The notes below the pieces were generated by a model. That model was not told the DNA's origin. It made no database searches and saw only the letters and a program-made list of their open reading frames with translations. A stretch of 64,000 nt of DNA from NCBI RefSeq assembly GCF_014639255.1, contig NZ_BMFV01000001.1, forward strand, positions 124,001 through 188,000, read 5' to 3'. Numbering within the stretch: the stretch's first letter is position 1; every line of letters starts with the position of its first letter. Made by a program: the position numbers and the translations under genes. Positions 18,253 through 28,454 of the stretch are shown piece by piece. Source of the DNA: Pullulanibacillus pueri. GTDB lineage: Bacteria > Bacillota > Bacilli > Bacillales > Sporolactobacillaceae.

Positions 18253-18872
18253 TAGTTCTATTATATACGTTGGGATTTATAATGATAATCTACTATTAAA
18301 TTGATTGCTGTGATGCTTTTTGTTAGTTTCAGCCTTGATATGTGCGCCCAGCTCCTCTCATCTCCCCATTACGTCGGAATCTATAGCAATCATGTAGGTT
18401 TGGTCTCGCTATTTTCGTTGGAATTTTATTGGTAGTCACACTTTTTAGTGTCTCAACATTTGACTTAGAACCTTTCCTTTAAACAAAAAAGGGGAGAAAG
18501 TGCGTAAAGGCACGAGCATACGTATTCAATCGATAAATAATTTTAAAATTCTAAAGTTAATGACATAACCCTTTCTGGTGCGCATATCTTTAAAATGATA
18601 TGAAAGCGCTTTTATTATTTATGAAATTTCCTGTGAGTGTTCTTCTGGATTTAACGTTTTTATGCGTTGAATGTACATTCATCCTGCTTGACCGACGGTT
18701 AGGCTACTGAAGCTTGATTTTAAATTAACTTAATTATGAAACTCTGATTGACTTGCGGCCTACCTTGTTTCCTCATATAGAAAAGTCTTTTGGGTAGGAA
18801 TTAAAAAAGAAAGAAAAAGGGGGTTAATGGAGACATTTGTTGCATTCATTCATTATTCTAGGGGGATGAAAT
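18253..18872. other. Long upstream region of the carbohydrate operon
   Basis: A gene-free stretch of 620 bp. It contains the cre-like site at 18600-18615. No protein-coding frame with an RBS was found apart from a short one overlapping the binding-protein start. I could not fix a sigma-A promoter. The length leaves room for a local regulator's operator; no regulator gene adjoins the operon. Confidence 0.5.
18600..18615. promoter_or_regulatory. cre-like CcpA site
   Basis: ATGAAAGCGCTTTTAT differs from the palindromic cre consensus WTGAAARCGYTTTCAW at a single position. It is about 270 bp upstream of the binding-protein gene, so CcpA-mediated catabolite repression of the operon is inferred. 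Confidence 0.65.
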
Positions 18873-20135
18873 ATGAAGAAGTTTGTCATTGTTGTTATTT
18901 CTCTTCTTGTGATTTCTGTGATCCTCTCAGGGTGTTCAAAATCAGGAGGGTCAGGGTCTGGTTCGGGCAAAGTAACGCTCACGCTTTACTCCACAATGAA
19001 TACGGACGAAGCGCCTAAATTTAAAAAGGTCATTGCCGATTTTGAAAAGGAACATCCCGACATTAAAATAAATGCCAATTTCCCAGGTGAGGACTATGAA
19101 AAACTATTAAGAGTTAAAATGGCAGCGAATGAAATGCCTGATTTATTTGATACACATGGCTGGGCAATCAAACGTTATGGGGATTATACGGCTGATTTAA
19201 GTGATATGGATTGGGTCAAAGATATGGATGAAGCGATGAAGCCGATTTTAACCGATGATAAAGGGAAGGTTTACGCCTATCCGATGAATGAAGCGAAGGA
19301 TGGTTTAGCTTATAATAAGAAGTTAATTGAAAAATATGGAATAACACCACCAACGACGATCGATGACTTTGTTAAGGCTTTGGAAACGGTGAAAGAAAAA
19401 AGTAACGGCAAGGTTACGCCTTTATGGATTGGTGGGAGTGAAGCCACAGCTTTTGGAGGCATCTATGATCTCATGGCGACACCCTTGTTAATTACTGATA
19501 AGGATCATGATTATAGTAAACAACTCCTTGATGGCAGCTTTGACTGGTCACATTACGATAAATTATCAGAATTATTAAAACAAATAAAAGATGAGGGGTT
19601 AGTAAACAAAGACGCTTTGACAGCAAAAGGCACACAAGCCACCCAGTTAATGGCCCAAGGAAAGATCGCTTTTGCTTTTATTAGTGGCTCATTTGGTCCA
19701 GAGACGACAGCTTTAAATAAGGATGTCCAAGTAGGGTTGTTGCCGACGCCTGCTTTTTACCCTAATCAAAAACCTGTTTACACAGGAGGTGAGCGCTATA
19801 CAGTCGCGGTCTGGAAAGACTCGAAGCATCAAAAGGAAGCTAAAGAGTTTATTGATTTCATTTCACAACCAAAGTATGTCAAACAAATCGCTGAATTGTC
19901 TTCTCTTCCTCCAGGGCTGACCAATGTTAAAGTCGATAATTATTATTCTGATGACTATAACAAATACAGTGATTCACCAATTGTTCCTTATTTTGATCGT
20001 GTTTATTTGCCAAGTGGGATGTGGGATGTCATGGGGAAAACGGGTCAAGATTTGTTCAGTGGTGCCAAAACCCCGGCCCAGGTGTCTAAACAAATGGGAG
20101 ATGAGTATACACGACTGAGAAAACAAAACCAATAG
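18873..20135 (+). CDS. Sugar ABC transporter substrate-binding lipoprotein
   Basis: A 420-residue cluster-B (family 1) extracellular solute-binding protein anchored by a lipid. Signal helix at residues 3-17, lipobox LSGC with Cys near 21, Gly/Ser linker, then LYSTMNTDEAPKFKKVIADF, the usual start of maltose-binding-protein-like lobes, and the WKDSKHQKEAKEFIDF segment. It captures an oligosaccharide or sugar derivative for the two permeases downstream. The start ATG has AGGGGG upstream. It is the first gene of the operon; a stem-loop follows its stop. Confidence 0.9.
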   Translation: MKKFVIVVISLLVISVILSGCSKSGGSGSGSGKVTLTLYSTMNTDEAPKFKKVIADFEKEHPDIKINANFPGEDYEKLLRVKMAANEMPDLFDTHGWAIKRYGDYTADLSDMDWVKDMDEAMKPILTDDKGKVYAYPMNEAKDGLAYNKKLIEKYGITPPTTIDDFVKALETVKEKSNGKVTPLWIGGSEATAFGGIYDLMATPLLITDKDHDYSKQLLDGSFDWSHYDKLSELLKQIKDEGLVNKDALTAKGTQATQLMAQGKIAFAFISGSFGPETTALNKDVQVGLLPTPAFYPNQKPVYTGGERYTVAVWKDSKHQKEAKEFIDFISQPKYVKQIAELSSLPPGLTNVKVDNYYSDDYNKYSDSPIVPYFDRVYLPSGMWDVMGKTGQDLFSGAKTPAQVSKQMGDEYTRLRKQNQ

Positions 20136-20151
20136 AATGATGGTGACTTTG

Positions 20152-20184
20152 GGGGATAAGGACCGCATAGGGTCTTTTATCCCC
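20152..20184 (+). terminator. Intercistronic stem-loop after the binding-protein gene
   Basis: GGGGATAAGGACC pairs with GGGTCTTTTATCCCC around a short loop, but what follows is A-rich rather than T-rich. It therefore looks like an mRNA-stabilising or partial attenuation hairpin that lets the binding protein be made in excess over the permeases. Confidence 0.6.
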
Positions 20185-20226
20185 GCAAAAAAAGACTACC
20201 TTTTGGATCTGTAGATAAGGAGTTGA

Positions 20227-21156
20227 GTGGCATTGAATGATTTAGCAAAAAGCTCTAAATTATCTCATCCCAAAAGCTCTAAACGCAAGTATAGAGTGGG
20301 ATATTCGCTTTTTTGGATGTATCTCCCCGCTTGCATTCTCGTGATCATTTTTATTATATATCCGTTCATTGATGGATTGAAAATTTCATTTACAAACTGG
20401 AATGGCTTTTCACAGGATTCCAAATTTATAGGTCTAGAGCAGTACAAACGGATGCTTTCGGATTCAACAACGTGGCTTGTTGTTAGGAATACTTTAATTT
20501 ATGGTCTCGGGAGTACAATTTTGCAAAATATATTTGGTCTTCTTTATGCCTTATTGCTTAATCAAAAAATTCGGATGCGATCAGTCACTCGTATTATTGT
20601 GTATCTTCCTGTCATTATTAGTCCCCTTATCATGGGCTACATTTGGTATTTCTTTTTTGCTTATCAAGACGGGGCGTTAAATGATGTATTGATGGCCTTA
20701 GGGTTCCATCAGGTAAATACATTAGGAAACATGCATCTGAATATTTGGATTATTGTATTGGTCAATACCTATCAATATGTTGGGATAGCCATGATTATTT
20801 ATTTGGCTGGCCTTCAAAGCATTTCTAGTGAATATTATGAAGCTGCGCAAATTGATGGCGCTTCAGTATTTCAACAATTCAAGAAAATTACCTTCCCGCT
20901 CATTGCCCCTGCCATCACCATTAATATGGTTTTAAATATCATTGGCGGATTGAAATTATTCGATGTGATTATCTCTCTTACTGGTGGGGGACCAGGGAAT
21001 GCCTCCCAATCTATGTCGACGTATATGTATTCTCTGTATTTCGACCAACAGGATGCTGGCTTTGCGGCAACTCAGGGGATATTGATGATGTTTATCATCT
21101 TAATATTAAGTTTACTTGCACTCGCTTTCTTTAAGCGGAAGGAGGTTGAGGCATAA
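20227..21156 (+). CDS. Sugar ABC transporter permease (MalF/UgpA type)
   Basis: A 309-residue inner-membrane permease with six TM helices and the EAA loop ([24 protein letters not shown]) that contacts the ATPase. It starts at GTG 20227 behind AAGGAG with short spacing; TTG 20233 is an alternative. Its stop overlaps the next start by one base, indicating translational coupling. No ATP-binding subunit is encoded in the operon; a shared MsmX-type ATPase elsewhere in the genome is the usual solution in Bacillales. Confidence 0.9.
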   Translation: MALNDLAKSSKLSHPKSSKRKYRVGYSLFWMYLPACILVIIFIIYPFIDGLKISFTNWNGFSQDSKFIGLEQYKRMLSDSTTWLVVRNTLIYGLGSTILQNIFGLLYALLLNQKIRMRSVTRIIVYLPVIISPLIMGYIWYFFFAYQDGALNDVLMALGFHQVNTLGNMHLNIWIIVLVNTYQYVGIAMIIYLAGLQSISSEYYEAAQIDGASVFQQFKKITFPLIAPAITINMVLNIIGGLKLFDVIISLTGGGPGNASQSMSTYMYSLYFDQQDAGFAATQGILMMFIILILSLLALAFFKRKEVEA

Positions 21157-21977
21157 TGTCAAAATCAGCAAAGGGGGTTATGACAGGTCTTTCAATCCTT
21201 ATTGCCTTGGTCCATATCGTTCCCTTTTATATTCTGATTACGATGTCATTGAAAAAAACAGCTGACTTTAGTTCCAGATGGGCCTTTCCAAAGTATTTTC
21301 AGCTCGACAATTTTTCTGAGGCGTGGAAGCAGGTCGATTTAGGGCATGCGTTCTTTAATACGTTCACAATCACCTTGTTTGCGGCCTTATTACTCATTTT
21401 CGTGGGGTCTCTGGCAGCTTATCCGCTGGCTCGTAGAGAAACAAAATTAAATAAAATTGTCTACGTCTGCTTTGTCGCTATTATGGTTATCCCACCATTA
21501 ACGGCTTTGGTTCCTCTATATAATATGGTGGTGTCTATCGGCATGATTAATACGAGAACCATCGCTGTGCTTAATAATGTCGCTTCATTCTTACCCTTAA
21601 CTATCTTTTTGTATGGTGGATTTATTAAGTCAACCATCCCCAGGGAACTAGAAGAAGCCGCACGGATAGATGGCGCCAGCATTATGGGAATATTTTTTAG
21701 AGTAGTCTTTCCGTTATTAAAACCAATTACTGCAACGATTTTAATTCTATGCTGTGTCTATGTTTGGAATGATTACCAGTTTGCGATTTTCTTCTTGCAA
21801 GATGCATCTGTTCGTACAGTCACCGTAGCCTTGGCCAGTTTCTTTGGTGAAAATACAAATAATTTAAATTTGGTTGCTGCTGCTGCGCTTATTGCCATAT
21901 TACCGATGGCGATCCTTTTCTTAGTCCTTCAAAAATATTTCATTAGGGGCTTAGCAGCAGGCGCAATTAAAGGGTGA
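21156..21977 (+). CDS. Sugar ABC transporter permease (MalG/UgpE type)
   Basis: The second permease half, 273 residues, six TM helices, with EAA loop LEEAARIDGASIMGIFFRVVFPLL near residues 165-190 and the C-terminal QKYFIRGLAAGAIKG that ends many MalG homologues. It heterodimerises with the preceding permease. Confidence 0.9.
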   Translation: MSKSAKGVMTGLSILIALVHIVPFYILITMSLKKTADFSSRWAFPKYFQLDNFSEAWKQVDLGHAFFNTFTITLFAALLLIFVGSLAAYPLARRETKLNKIVYVCFVAIMVIPPLTALVPLYNMVVSIGMINTRTIAVLNNVASFLPLTIFLYGGFIKSTIPRELEEAARIDGASIMGIFFRVVFPLLKPITATILILCCVYVWNDYQFAIFFLQDASVRTVTVALASFFGENTNNLNLVAAAALIAILPMAILFLVLQKYFIRGLAAGAIKG

Positions 21978-22009
21978 GCTTGGAATATAAGAGATAGGGG
22001 TGCTTTTTT

Positions 22010-23158
22010 ATGAAGATCTCAGAAGTTGAAACGTTTATTGTCGGGAACCCATGGAAAAACTGGCTGTTCGTCAAATTGCACACCACAGAGGGGGTTTATG
22101 GCATTGGCGAAGGGACATTAAACGGGTTTGCTAAAACCGTAGAAGCCGCCATCCATGAACTCAAACATCTCTTTATTGGGTCAAGTGTCTTTGATGTCGA
22201 GGCCCTTAGCTTAAAAATGACCCGGGATGTTTTTTCGGATGGTGGGCAAATACAGGGGTCTGCACTTGCGGCGGTTGAAACTGCTTGTTGGGACATTATT
22301 GGGAAAGTCACGAATCAGCCCTTGTATAAATTGTTAGGGGGGAGCTGTCATGAGAAGCTTCGTTGTTACGCCAATGGTTGGTACACAGGACCAAGGACCC
22401 CAGAGTTTTTCTACGAGAGAGCACGAGAAGTCGTCTCGAAAGGGTATACAGCCTTAAAATTTGACCCCTTTGGCTCTGCGTGGCGTACGGTTGACAGAGA
22501 TGATTTTGCCTTGGCTCTTGATATTATTGGTGCTGTACGAGATGCGGTGGGCCCTGATGTCGATATTTTAATAGAAGGGCATAATCGTTTCAGTGCCCAC
22601 ACTGCATTACAGTTCGCCGATGCTATGAAAGTTTATCAACCAACATGGTTTGAAGCCCCAGTTCCTGCACAAAACATCGCGGCTATGGTTGAGGTAGCTA
22701 AAAGGAGTCCAGTGCCTGTCGCCTGTGGGGAGGATTATTATAGCAGGGAGCAATTTGCCGAGTTATTAAAGCATGATGCAGTCCATATTATCCAGCTTGA
22801 ACCCCAATTTTTGGGCATTTCTGCGTCCAAACAAATCTGTGGGATGGTGAATGCCCATCATGGCGTAATCGCGCCCCATAGTGCTCAGGGACCGATATGT
22901 TCTGTTGTCTGTGCTCATCTTAATATGGCGACACCGAACTTTTATCTCCACGAAATCTTTGATGATTTTAATGAACCATGGGAAGAAAAGCTACTGGATC
23001 ATCCGTTAAAAGTTGAAAATGGCTACTTGCGTCCCTCGGAACGTCCGGGCTTAGGTGTTGATCTTGACTTAGAAGAATTATCAAAACATCCTTATCATCC
23101 GGGGAATTGGCTGCCTTTATATAAAGATGGTTGGGAAAAACGTGAGGGGAATAAATGA
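22010..23158 (+). CDS. Enolase-superfamily sugar-acid dehydratase, galactonate dehydratase-like
   Basis: A 382-residue member of the mandelate racemase/galactonate dehydratase subgroup. N-terminal capping domain at 1-120 (VGNPWKNWLFVKLHTTEGVYG), LKFDPFGSAWR carrying the first catalytic Lys region, metal ligands in ILIEGHNRF, WFEAPVPAQN and CGEDYYSREQF, and an HHGVIAPHSAQGP segment with the general acid His. Such enzymes dehydrate aldonic acids to 2-keto-3-deoxy acids. D-galactonate is the best guess, but the subgroup is promiscuous. It overlaps nothing and is followed 25 bp later by the dehydrogenase. Confidence 0.85.
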   Translation: MKISEVETFIVGNPWKNWLFVKLHTTEGVYGIGEGTLNGFAKTVEAAIHELKHLFIGSSVFDVEALSLKMTRDVFSDGGQIQGSALAAVETACWDIIGKVTNQPLYKLLGGSCHEKLRCYANGWYTGPRTPEFFYERAREVVSKGYTALKFDPFGSAWRTVDRDDFALALDIIGAVRDAVGPDVDILIEGHNRFSAHTALQFADAMKVYQPTWFEAPVPAQNIAAMVEVAKRSPVPVACGEDYYSREQFAELLKHDAVHIIQLEPQFLGISASKQICGMVNAHHGVIAPHSAQGPICSVVCAHLNMATPNFYLHEIFDDFNEPWEEKLLDHPLKVENGYLRPSERPGLGVDLDLEELSKHPYHPGNWLPLYKDGWEKREGNK

Positions 23159-23183
23159 TATTAGAAAAGAAAGGAATGTCGTT

Positions 23184-24185
23184 ATGAAAGCTCTCGTCTA
23201 CGAAGGACCCAAACTCATGAATATTAGAGAACAGCCGGTCCCAGTGCCCAAAAAAGATGAAGTTCTCATTCGGGTCGAACGTGCCGGGATTTGTGGCTCG
23301 GAATTAGGAGGCTACTTAGGTCAAAATTCGCTGCGACATCCACCATTAGTTATGGGACATGAATTTTCTGGGACGATCGCTCAAGTAGGAGAAGCGGTGA
23401 CACGTTTTCAAATCTCGGATAGAGTCACAGCAAATCCCCTGATTTCTTGCGGGATTTGCGGGTATTGTCAATCCGGACGCGAGCAGCTGTGTCAAGAGCG
23501 AAAATTATTAGGCGCTCATTGTCCAGGGGCCTACGCTGAATATGTTGTTGTTCCGGAAAAAAATACGTATCTATTACAAGATCATGTGAGCTTTGAGGAG
23601 GGGGCTTTTACGGAGCCATTTGCTTGTGCTGTCCATATTTGTCGGCTTTTATCCCTTAAGCCTTCCGATCAGTTACTCATCGTTGGGGCGGGCCCCATTG
23701 GTCTTTTCACTCTCATTGCCGCTCAAGTGATGGGCTTACGCCATATTGTGGTGATTGATCTTAACGAAGGACGATTAGAGATCGCCAGGGAAATGGGTGC
23801 AAGAGCGGTGCCGTCTCTTGATGCTTTGGGCCAAGAGTCTGCCAACAGGGGCTTTGATGCAGCCGTTGATGCCGTGGGGTTAGCAGTGACGCGGTCCCAA
23901 TGCATGACCTCCGTAAAATCAGGGGGACATGTCATTTTTACCGGTTTGCATGAAGCTGATAGCAGGCTTCCGATTAATACCATTATCCGTAATGAAGTCA
24001 GTATGCACGGTTCTTTTGCTTATAGCCACGATGATTTTGAAACCGCTCTCCATTGGATCGAGGACGGTAAAGTCCATTTAGAGCCGTGGACGCTTCAGGC
24101 CCCTTTGGAGGAAGGGGGCGCTTGTTTTGAACACTTAATAGGGAATGCTGGAAAAATCGCAAAAATTTTATTAACGATGGCCTAA
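23184..24185 (+). CDS. Zinc-dependent alcohol/polyol dehydrogenase
   Basis: A 333-residue medium-chain dehydrogenase. Catalytic zinc ligands C37 (CGSE) and the H59-E60 pair (GHEF), structural zinc cysteines C89, C92, C95 and C103, and a Rossmann motif VGAGPIG near residue 170. It resembles galactitol-1-phosphate, threonine or sorbitol dehydrogenases. In this operon it would oxidise a sugar hydroxyl with NAD(P)+. The start was moved to ATG 23184 (RBS AAAGGAA); the longer frame overlaps the preceding gene. Confidence 0.85.
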   Translation: MKALVYEGPKLMNIREQPVPVPKKDEVLIRVERAGICGSELGGYLGQNSLRHPPLVMGHEFSGTIAQVGEAVTRFQISDRVTANPLISCGICGYCQSGREQLCQERKLLGAHCPGAYAEYVVVPEKNTYLLQDHVSFEEGAFTEPFACAVHICRLLSLKPSDQLLIVGAGPIGLFTLIAAQVMGLRHIVVIDLNEGRLEIAREMGARAVPSLDALGQESANRGFDAAVDAVGLAVTRSQCMTSVKSGGHVIFTGLHEADSRLPINTIIRNEVSMHGSFAYSHDDFETALHWIEDGKVHLEPWTLQAPLEEGGACFEHLIGNAGKIAKILLTMA

Positions 24186-24261
24186 AGCTATAAATTTTCA
24201 TTACAAGCTTGTTATTAAAGGGTGATCGTTACATATTTTACGGAAGGAAGTGCAGAGGGGA

Positions 24262-25029
24262 ATGAGCCTAGAAAAATTTAAATTGGACGGAAGGGTAGCC
24301 TTGGTTACCGGGGGATCGGGAGGTTTAGGAAGGGTCATGGCGCTAGCCTTGGCCGAGGCAGGTGCCAACGTGGCCATCACCAGTCGGAATAAGGAAAGGG
24401 CGGAAGCAGGGGCCTCTTTTATTGCAGAAGCCACTGGACAACCGACATTAGGAGTGATGGTTGATGTCACTCAGGCAGATGATGTCGAATCAATGGTTCG
24501 TACGGTGGTGGAGCACTTTGGAAGTATTGATATCCTTGTCAATAATGCCGGGGTGAACATTCGAAAAGAGATTGAAGCGTTTGATGAAGAAAGTTGGGAT
24601 TTGGTTCAAAATACCAATCTAAAAGCTCCTTTCCTTTGTGCTCGAGCAGTTGCCAAATATATGAGGCGACAAAAACATGGTCGAGTGATTAATATTGCCT
24701 CCATGTTAGGCAGTGTCGCTTTACCAGGGAGAGGAGCGTATAGTTCGAGTAAGGGAGGACTGTTGCAATTGACGAAAGTCCTAGCCTTGGAGTGGGCTCC
24801 TGATAATGTGACAGTGAATGCCTTAAGTCCAGGGCCGATGGCAACTGAGCTCAATAAGGTTGTGATGGAAGATCCGGAAACCAATCATTACTTTATTGAC
24901 AATATCGCGTTAGGACGATGGGGAGATCCCGAAGAACTGGCTGGAGCGATCGTCTTCCTCGCTTCGGATGCTTCAAGCTTTATGACAGGAGCAGATCTAG
25001 TGATCGATGGTGGCTGGTCTGCCAGATAA
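24262..25029 (+). CDS. SDR family oxidoreductase, gluconate 5-dehydrogenase-like
   Basis: A 255-residue short-chain dehydrogenase. Cofactor motif TGGSGGLG, NNAGVN, catalytic Ser in NIASMLGS and the Y-x3-K pair in AYSSSKGG, with a C-terminal GADLVIDGGW. Closest in feel to gluconate 5-dehydrogenase/2-deoxygluconate 3-dehydrogenase (IdnO/KduD). First of three SDR genes in this operon. Start ATG 24262 is preferred over the in-frame GTG 24250. Confidence 0.85.
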   Translation: MSLEKFKLDGRVALVTGGSGGLGRVMALALAEAGANVAITSRNKERAEAGASFIAEATGQPTLGVMVDVTQADDVESMVRTVVEHFGSIDILVNNAGVNIRKEIEAFDEESWDLVQNTNLKAPFLCARAVAKYMRRQKHGRVINIASMLGSVALPGRGAYSSSKGGLLQLTKVLALEWAPDNVTVNALSPGPMATELNKVVMEDPETNHYFIDNIALGRWGDPEELAGAIVFLASDASSFMTGADLVIDGGWSAR

Positions 25030-25194
25030 CCCTTTGTTGATAGGGAAGGAGTAAGGGGAACTCTTTTATATATTTTTGAAGTCATATGACTCTAGTACAT
25101 TTAAACACATTTTCCTTTAATGCCATGCCATAATATAACTCTTTTTCACGCTGCAGGTGAAAGATGAATGATGAAACAGAAAGGAATAAGACAA

Positions 25195-26184
25195 ATGAAA
25201 ATGGGACTTTCCGTATTTGGCACGACATATGCCATGGGCCTGCACCCTCAATCTGACCGTCCGGCGATTCGACCAAAAGAACTGATGGATCAGGCTCAGG
25301 AAGCCGGACTTTCAGGGGTGGAATTCCCCCTTAATCTTTTAGAGTTGGAAAATGTTGAAGAAGTTGCCCAGTATGCCGAGACAAAGGGGCAATTTATTAC
25401 AGTTGCAGCAGGAGGCTATACCCCCGATAAACTGGCTGACGCGATTGAGGCAGCCGTTCAATTAGGGGCAAAGACGGTTCGGACGGTTGTAGGTGGGGCA
25501 AATTTTGGCGGGGACCGTCGGCGATTAACCGGACAATGGCAAGCTTTTTTGCAAGAAGTTTTAGACGGACTGCGTGCGTCGGTAAGTCTTGCCGAGCGAG
25601 CGGGTGTATGTTTAGCAGTTGAAAATCATCAGGATCTTGCTTCAGAAGAATTGCTATGGCTTTGTGAGACGATTGATTCTCCGCATTTTGGGATAAATTT
25701 GGATGCGGGTAATCCGCTGGCAACGGCCGAAGAGCCGATTGATTTTGCAAAGCGTGTCGCGCCTTATCTAAAAAATGTTCATCTAAAAGACTATTGGATC
25801 TATCTAAGTAAGGAAGGCTATCGTCTTGTTCGATGTCCACTTGGTCAAGGGGTCATCGATTTTCCAGCACTTTTTGATCTCTTGCATGAAAAGTGCCCTG
25901 AAATGACTTTTTCTATTGAACTCGGTGCTTTGGAGGCTCGAAATACTCGAGTGTTAGCGGAGGACTATTGGACCGATTACCCTCCTCGCTCAGCGGCGCA
26001 ATTGGCTCAAGTGCTTCAATTGGTCAGATGTCACGCCAAACCCCCAGCAGATTGGCGGACCCCGTATGAAAAGGGAGAACCAGTAAAGGCTATCATTGCG
26101 TACGAAGAGGGGCAATTAGCCACAAGCCTTGCTTATATTGTCCCTTTGTTTCGAAAATATGAATCTAAAATAAATCGGGCCTAG
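25195..26184 (+). CDS. Sugar phosphate isomerase/epimerase-like TIM barrel
   Basis: A 329-residue xylose-isomerase-like TIM-barrel protein. Metal ligands are suggested by AVENHQD, FGINLDAGNPL, NVHLKDYW and FSIELGALEARN. Relatives include hexulose epimerases, inosose isomerase/dehydratase (IolE-like) and 3-keto-sugar modifying enzymes, so it could isomerise the keto-sugar made by the dehydrogenases. The start was moved to ATG 25195 after AAAGGAAT. Confidence 0.8.
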   Translation: MKMGLSVFGTTYAMGLHPQSDRPAIRPKELMDQAQEAGLSGVEFPLNLLELENVEEVAQYAETKGQFITVAAGGYTPDKLADAIEAAVQLGAKTVRTVVGGANFGGDRRRLTGQWQAFLQEVLDGLRASVSLAERAGVCLAVENHQDLASEELLWLCETIDSPHFGINLDAGNPLATAEEPIDFAKRVAPYLKNVHLKDYWIYLSKEGYRLVRCPLGQGVIDFPALFDLLHEKCPEMTFSIELGALEARNTRVLAEDYWTDYPPRSAAQLAQVLQLVRCHAKPPADWRTPYEKGEPVKAIIAYEEGQLATSLAYIVPLFRKYESKINRA

Positions 26185-26207
26185 TAAAAAGGAAGGAGTC
26201 CTTATAC

Positions 26208-27005
26208 ATGCACATTGATTTACAAGATAAGGTAGCCATCGTGACAGGTGGGGGACGCGGTATTGGTAGGACTATTGCAACGACATTAGCTCAGGAAGGG
26301 GTCAAAACCATTGTCATTGACATAAAGGCAACCTACCTTGAAGATGTTGCGGATGAGTTTTCTGAAAAGGGCTTTGAAGGTCGACAGTATCTTTGTGATG
26401 TCCGTGATTTTTCGCGGATTCAGGAGGTTATTGCTGATATTGAAGAGGTGTATGGACGCATTGATATTTTAGTCAATAATGCTGGTGTTGCTGGGGGCAG
26501 TCCAGTTGATAGCCTTTCGGAAGATCAATGGGATCTGAATCATGATATTAATTTGAAAGGTGCTTTTTTAATGTGTAAAGCGGTCATTCCCATTATGAAG
26601 CAACAACAGTCTGGTCGGATTATTAATGCCTCCTCCTTTGCTGCCATTGTCCCTAGTTTCGGAAGTGCTGCCTATGCCTCGTCGAAAGCCGGAGTAAAGC
26701 AATTCACGCGCACACTTGCGGGTGAATTAGGCCCATGGAACATTACAGTCAATTGCTACGCGCCGGGGATGATTCCTACAGAGATGAATCACTTTGCAGA
26801 GCTTCCACAGGAAAGACAACAAGAGTTATTGAATACTTTAACCCTCCGTCGCTGGGGGGAAAAGCAAGAGGTGGCTTATCTTATCTGTTTCCTCGCTTCT
26901 GACCAAGCTTGTTATATCACTGGGACTTTGATCGATGTCAGTGGTGGGAAATTAGCCACTCAGATTCCACGAATGGCCTACGAAAAAGCAGATAGTCAGT
27001 CATAA
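26208..27005 (+). CDS. SDR family oxidoreductase
   Basis: The second SDR of the operon, 265 residues: TGGGRGIG cofactor motif, NNAGVAGG, catalytic NASSFAAI and AYASSKAGV, with the FLASDQACYITGTLIDVSGG close usual for glucose/sorbitol-type dehydrogenases. NAD(H) preference is suggested by an acidic residue after the second strand (VIDIKA). The physiological substrate is unknown. The RBS is AAGGAG. Confidence 0.87.
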   Translation: MHIDLQDKVAIVTGGGRGIGRTIATTLAQEGVKTIVIDIKATYLEDVADEFSEKGFEGRQYLCDVRDFSRIQEVIADIEEVYGRIDILVNNAGVAGGSPVDSLSEDQWDLNHDINLKGAFLMCKAVIPIMKQQQSGRIINASSFAAIVPSFGSAAYASSKAGVKQFTRTLAGELGPWNITVNCYAPGMIPTEMNHFAELPQERQQELLNTLTLRRWGEKQEVAYLICFLASDQACYITGTLIDVSGGKLATQIPRMAYEKADSQS

Positions 27006-27089
27006 CCCGTGTACGTAACAAGCGGAATAGATACTTATGAAGATACGGTTAAGGATAAATCGTCATTTTTTTAAAAAGGGGATATAAGG

Positions 27090-28412
27090 ATGACAAAGAT
27101 CACTTTTATTGGTGCAGGGAGTTTAGTATTCACGAAAAATTTAGTCCGTGATTTATTAACCTTTCCAGCTTTTGAGGACTGCACCATTGCCTTGATGGAT
27201 ATTGATTCAGAGAGATTGGGATTTGCTAAAAGTATGGTGGAAAAAATCATTGCAGCTGGACATTACGGGGCTACTGTGGAGGCAACGACCAATAGAGCTG
27301 AAGCCTTAACAGGGGCTGATGGGGTCGTGACAACCATTCTCGTCGGCGATTTAGAAGTGTGGCGAACGGATTTGGAAATCCCCAAAAAATATGGGGTGGA
27401 TATTAATATCGGCGACACGAGAGGACCCTCGGGGATCTTTCGCTTTTTACGCACGCTTCCGGCAATGATGGACATTTGTAGAGATATTGAGTGCTATTGC
27501 CCGGACGCTATTTTCCTTAATTACACGAATCCAATGGCAATGCTTTGTAGAGCGATGCAAAGTGAAAGTAAGCTACAAGTAACAGGGTTATGTCATAGTG
27601 TCCAAGGCACGGCAGCAATGTTGGCGCGCTGGATCGGCGCGCCTATGAATGAAATTACCTATCGATGCGCAGGGATTAACCATCAGGCCTTTTATCTGGA
27701 CTATAAGTGGAATAACAAAGACGCTTATCCATTAATCCGTGAGGCGGTATTAAAGAGGCCGGAAATATACAACGAAGAACAAGTGCGAAATGAGATGTTT
27801 CTTCATTTGGATTATTATGTCACAGAATCAAGTGGACATAATTCCGAATATAATGCTTGGTTTCGTAAGCGTCCTGATTTGATCGAAAAATACTGCACGC
27901 ATGGTACGGGATGGAATCCAGGCGAATATGCGATGACCATCAAACACGCAGAAGAGCGCAGGGTTCATTGGCAGCAGCAAATGGAGGAATGGCGAGACAG
28001 TCCCATCGACTTGCAGCGGGGAGAGGAATATGCTGCCTATATATTTGATGCGACGATTGGTAGTGGGAATTTATTTGAGTTTAATGGAAACGTCAGAAAT
28101 TTTGGGCTCATTGACAATCTACCTGAGGGCTGTTGTGTAGAGGTTCCTGTTCTTGCCTCCAAGGGTGGCTTAAGCCCTATCCATGTCGGTCCACTACCGG
28201 ACCAGCTGGCTTTATTAGTGAATACAAGCGCACGCTGTGAGGAATTAGCAGTAGAAGGAGCGTTAACAGGAGATCCACGAAAAATATTTCATGCGATTTG
28301 TTTTGATCCCCTCACTTCAGCAGTGTTAAGTTTAGAGGAAATTAAGAACATGGTTGATGAAATGTTTGCAGCAAATCGAGAGTGGCTTCCACAATTTAAA
28401 CATCTGTCTTAA
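27090..28412 (+). CDS. Glycoside hydrolase family 4, alpha-galactosidase-like
   Basis: A 440-residue GH4 enzyme, a family that cleaves glycosides by NAD+-dependent oxidation at C3 with a divalent metal. Opening [43 protein letters not shown], the metal Cys in [10 protein letters not shown] and [10 protein letters not shown] agree with the MelA/LplD branch (alpha-galactosidase or alpha-galacturonidase), not the 6-phospho branch. It is intracellular, so it acts on disaccharides brought in by the ABC transporter. Key evidence for what the operon eats. Confidence 0.87.
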   Translation: MTKITFIGAGSLVFTKNLVRDLLTFPAFEDCTIALMDIDSERLGFAKSMVEKIIAAGHYGATVEATTNRAEALTGADGVVTTILVGDLEVWRTDLEIPKKYGVDINIGDTRGPSGIFRFLRTLPAMMDICRDIECYCPDAIFLNYTNPMAMLCRAMQSESKLQVTGLCHSVQGTAAMLARWIGAPMNEITYRCAGINHQAFYLDYKWNNKDAYPLIREAVLKRPEIYNEEQVRNEMFLHLDYYVTESSGHNSEYNAWFRKRPDLIEKYCTHGTGWNPGEYAMTIKHAEERRVHWQQQMEEWRDSPIDLQRGEEYAAYIFDATIGSGNLFEFNGNVRNFGLIDNLPEGCCVEVPVLASKGGLSPIHVGPLPDQLALLVNTSARCEELAVEGALTGDPRKIFHAICFDPLTSAVLSLEEIKNMVDEMFAANREWLPQFKHLS

Positions 28413-28454
28413 AGTGTGAGGAAATCGTATAAATGAAAGTCGGGGTTGATAAAT

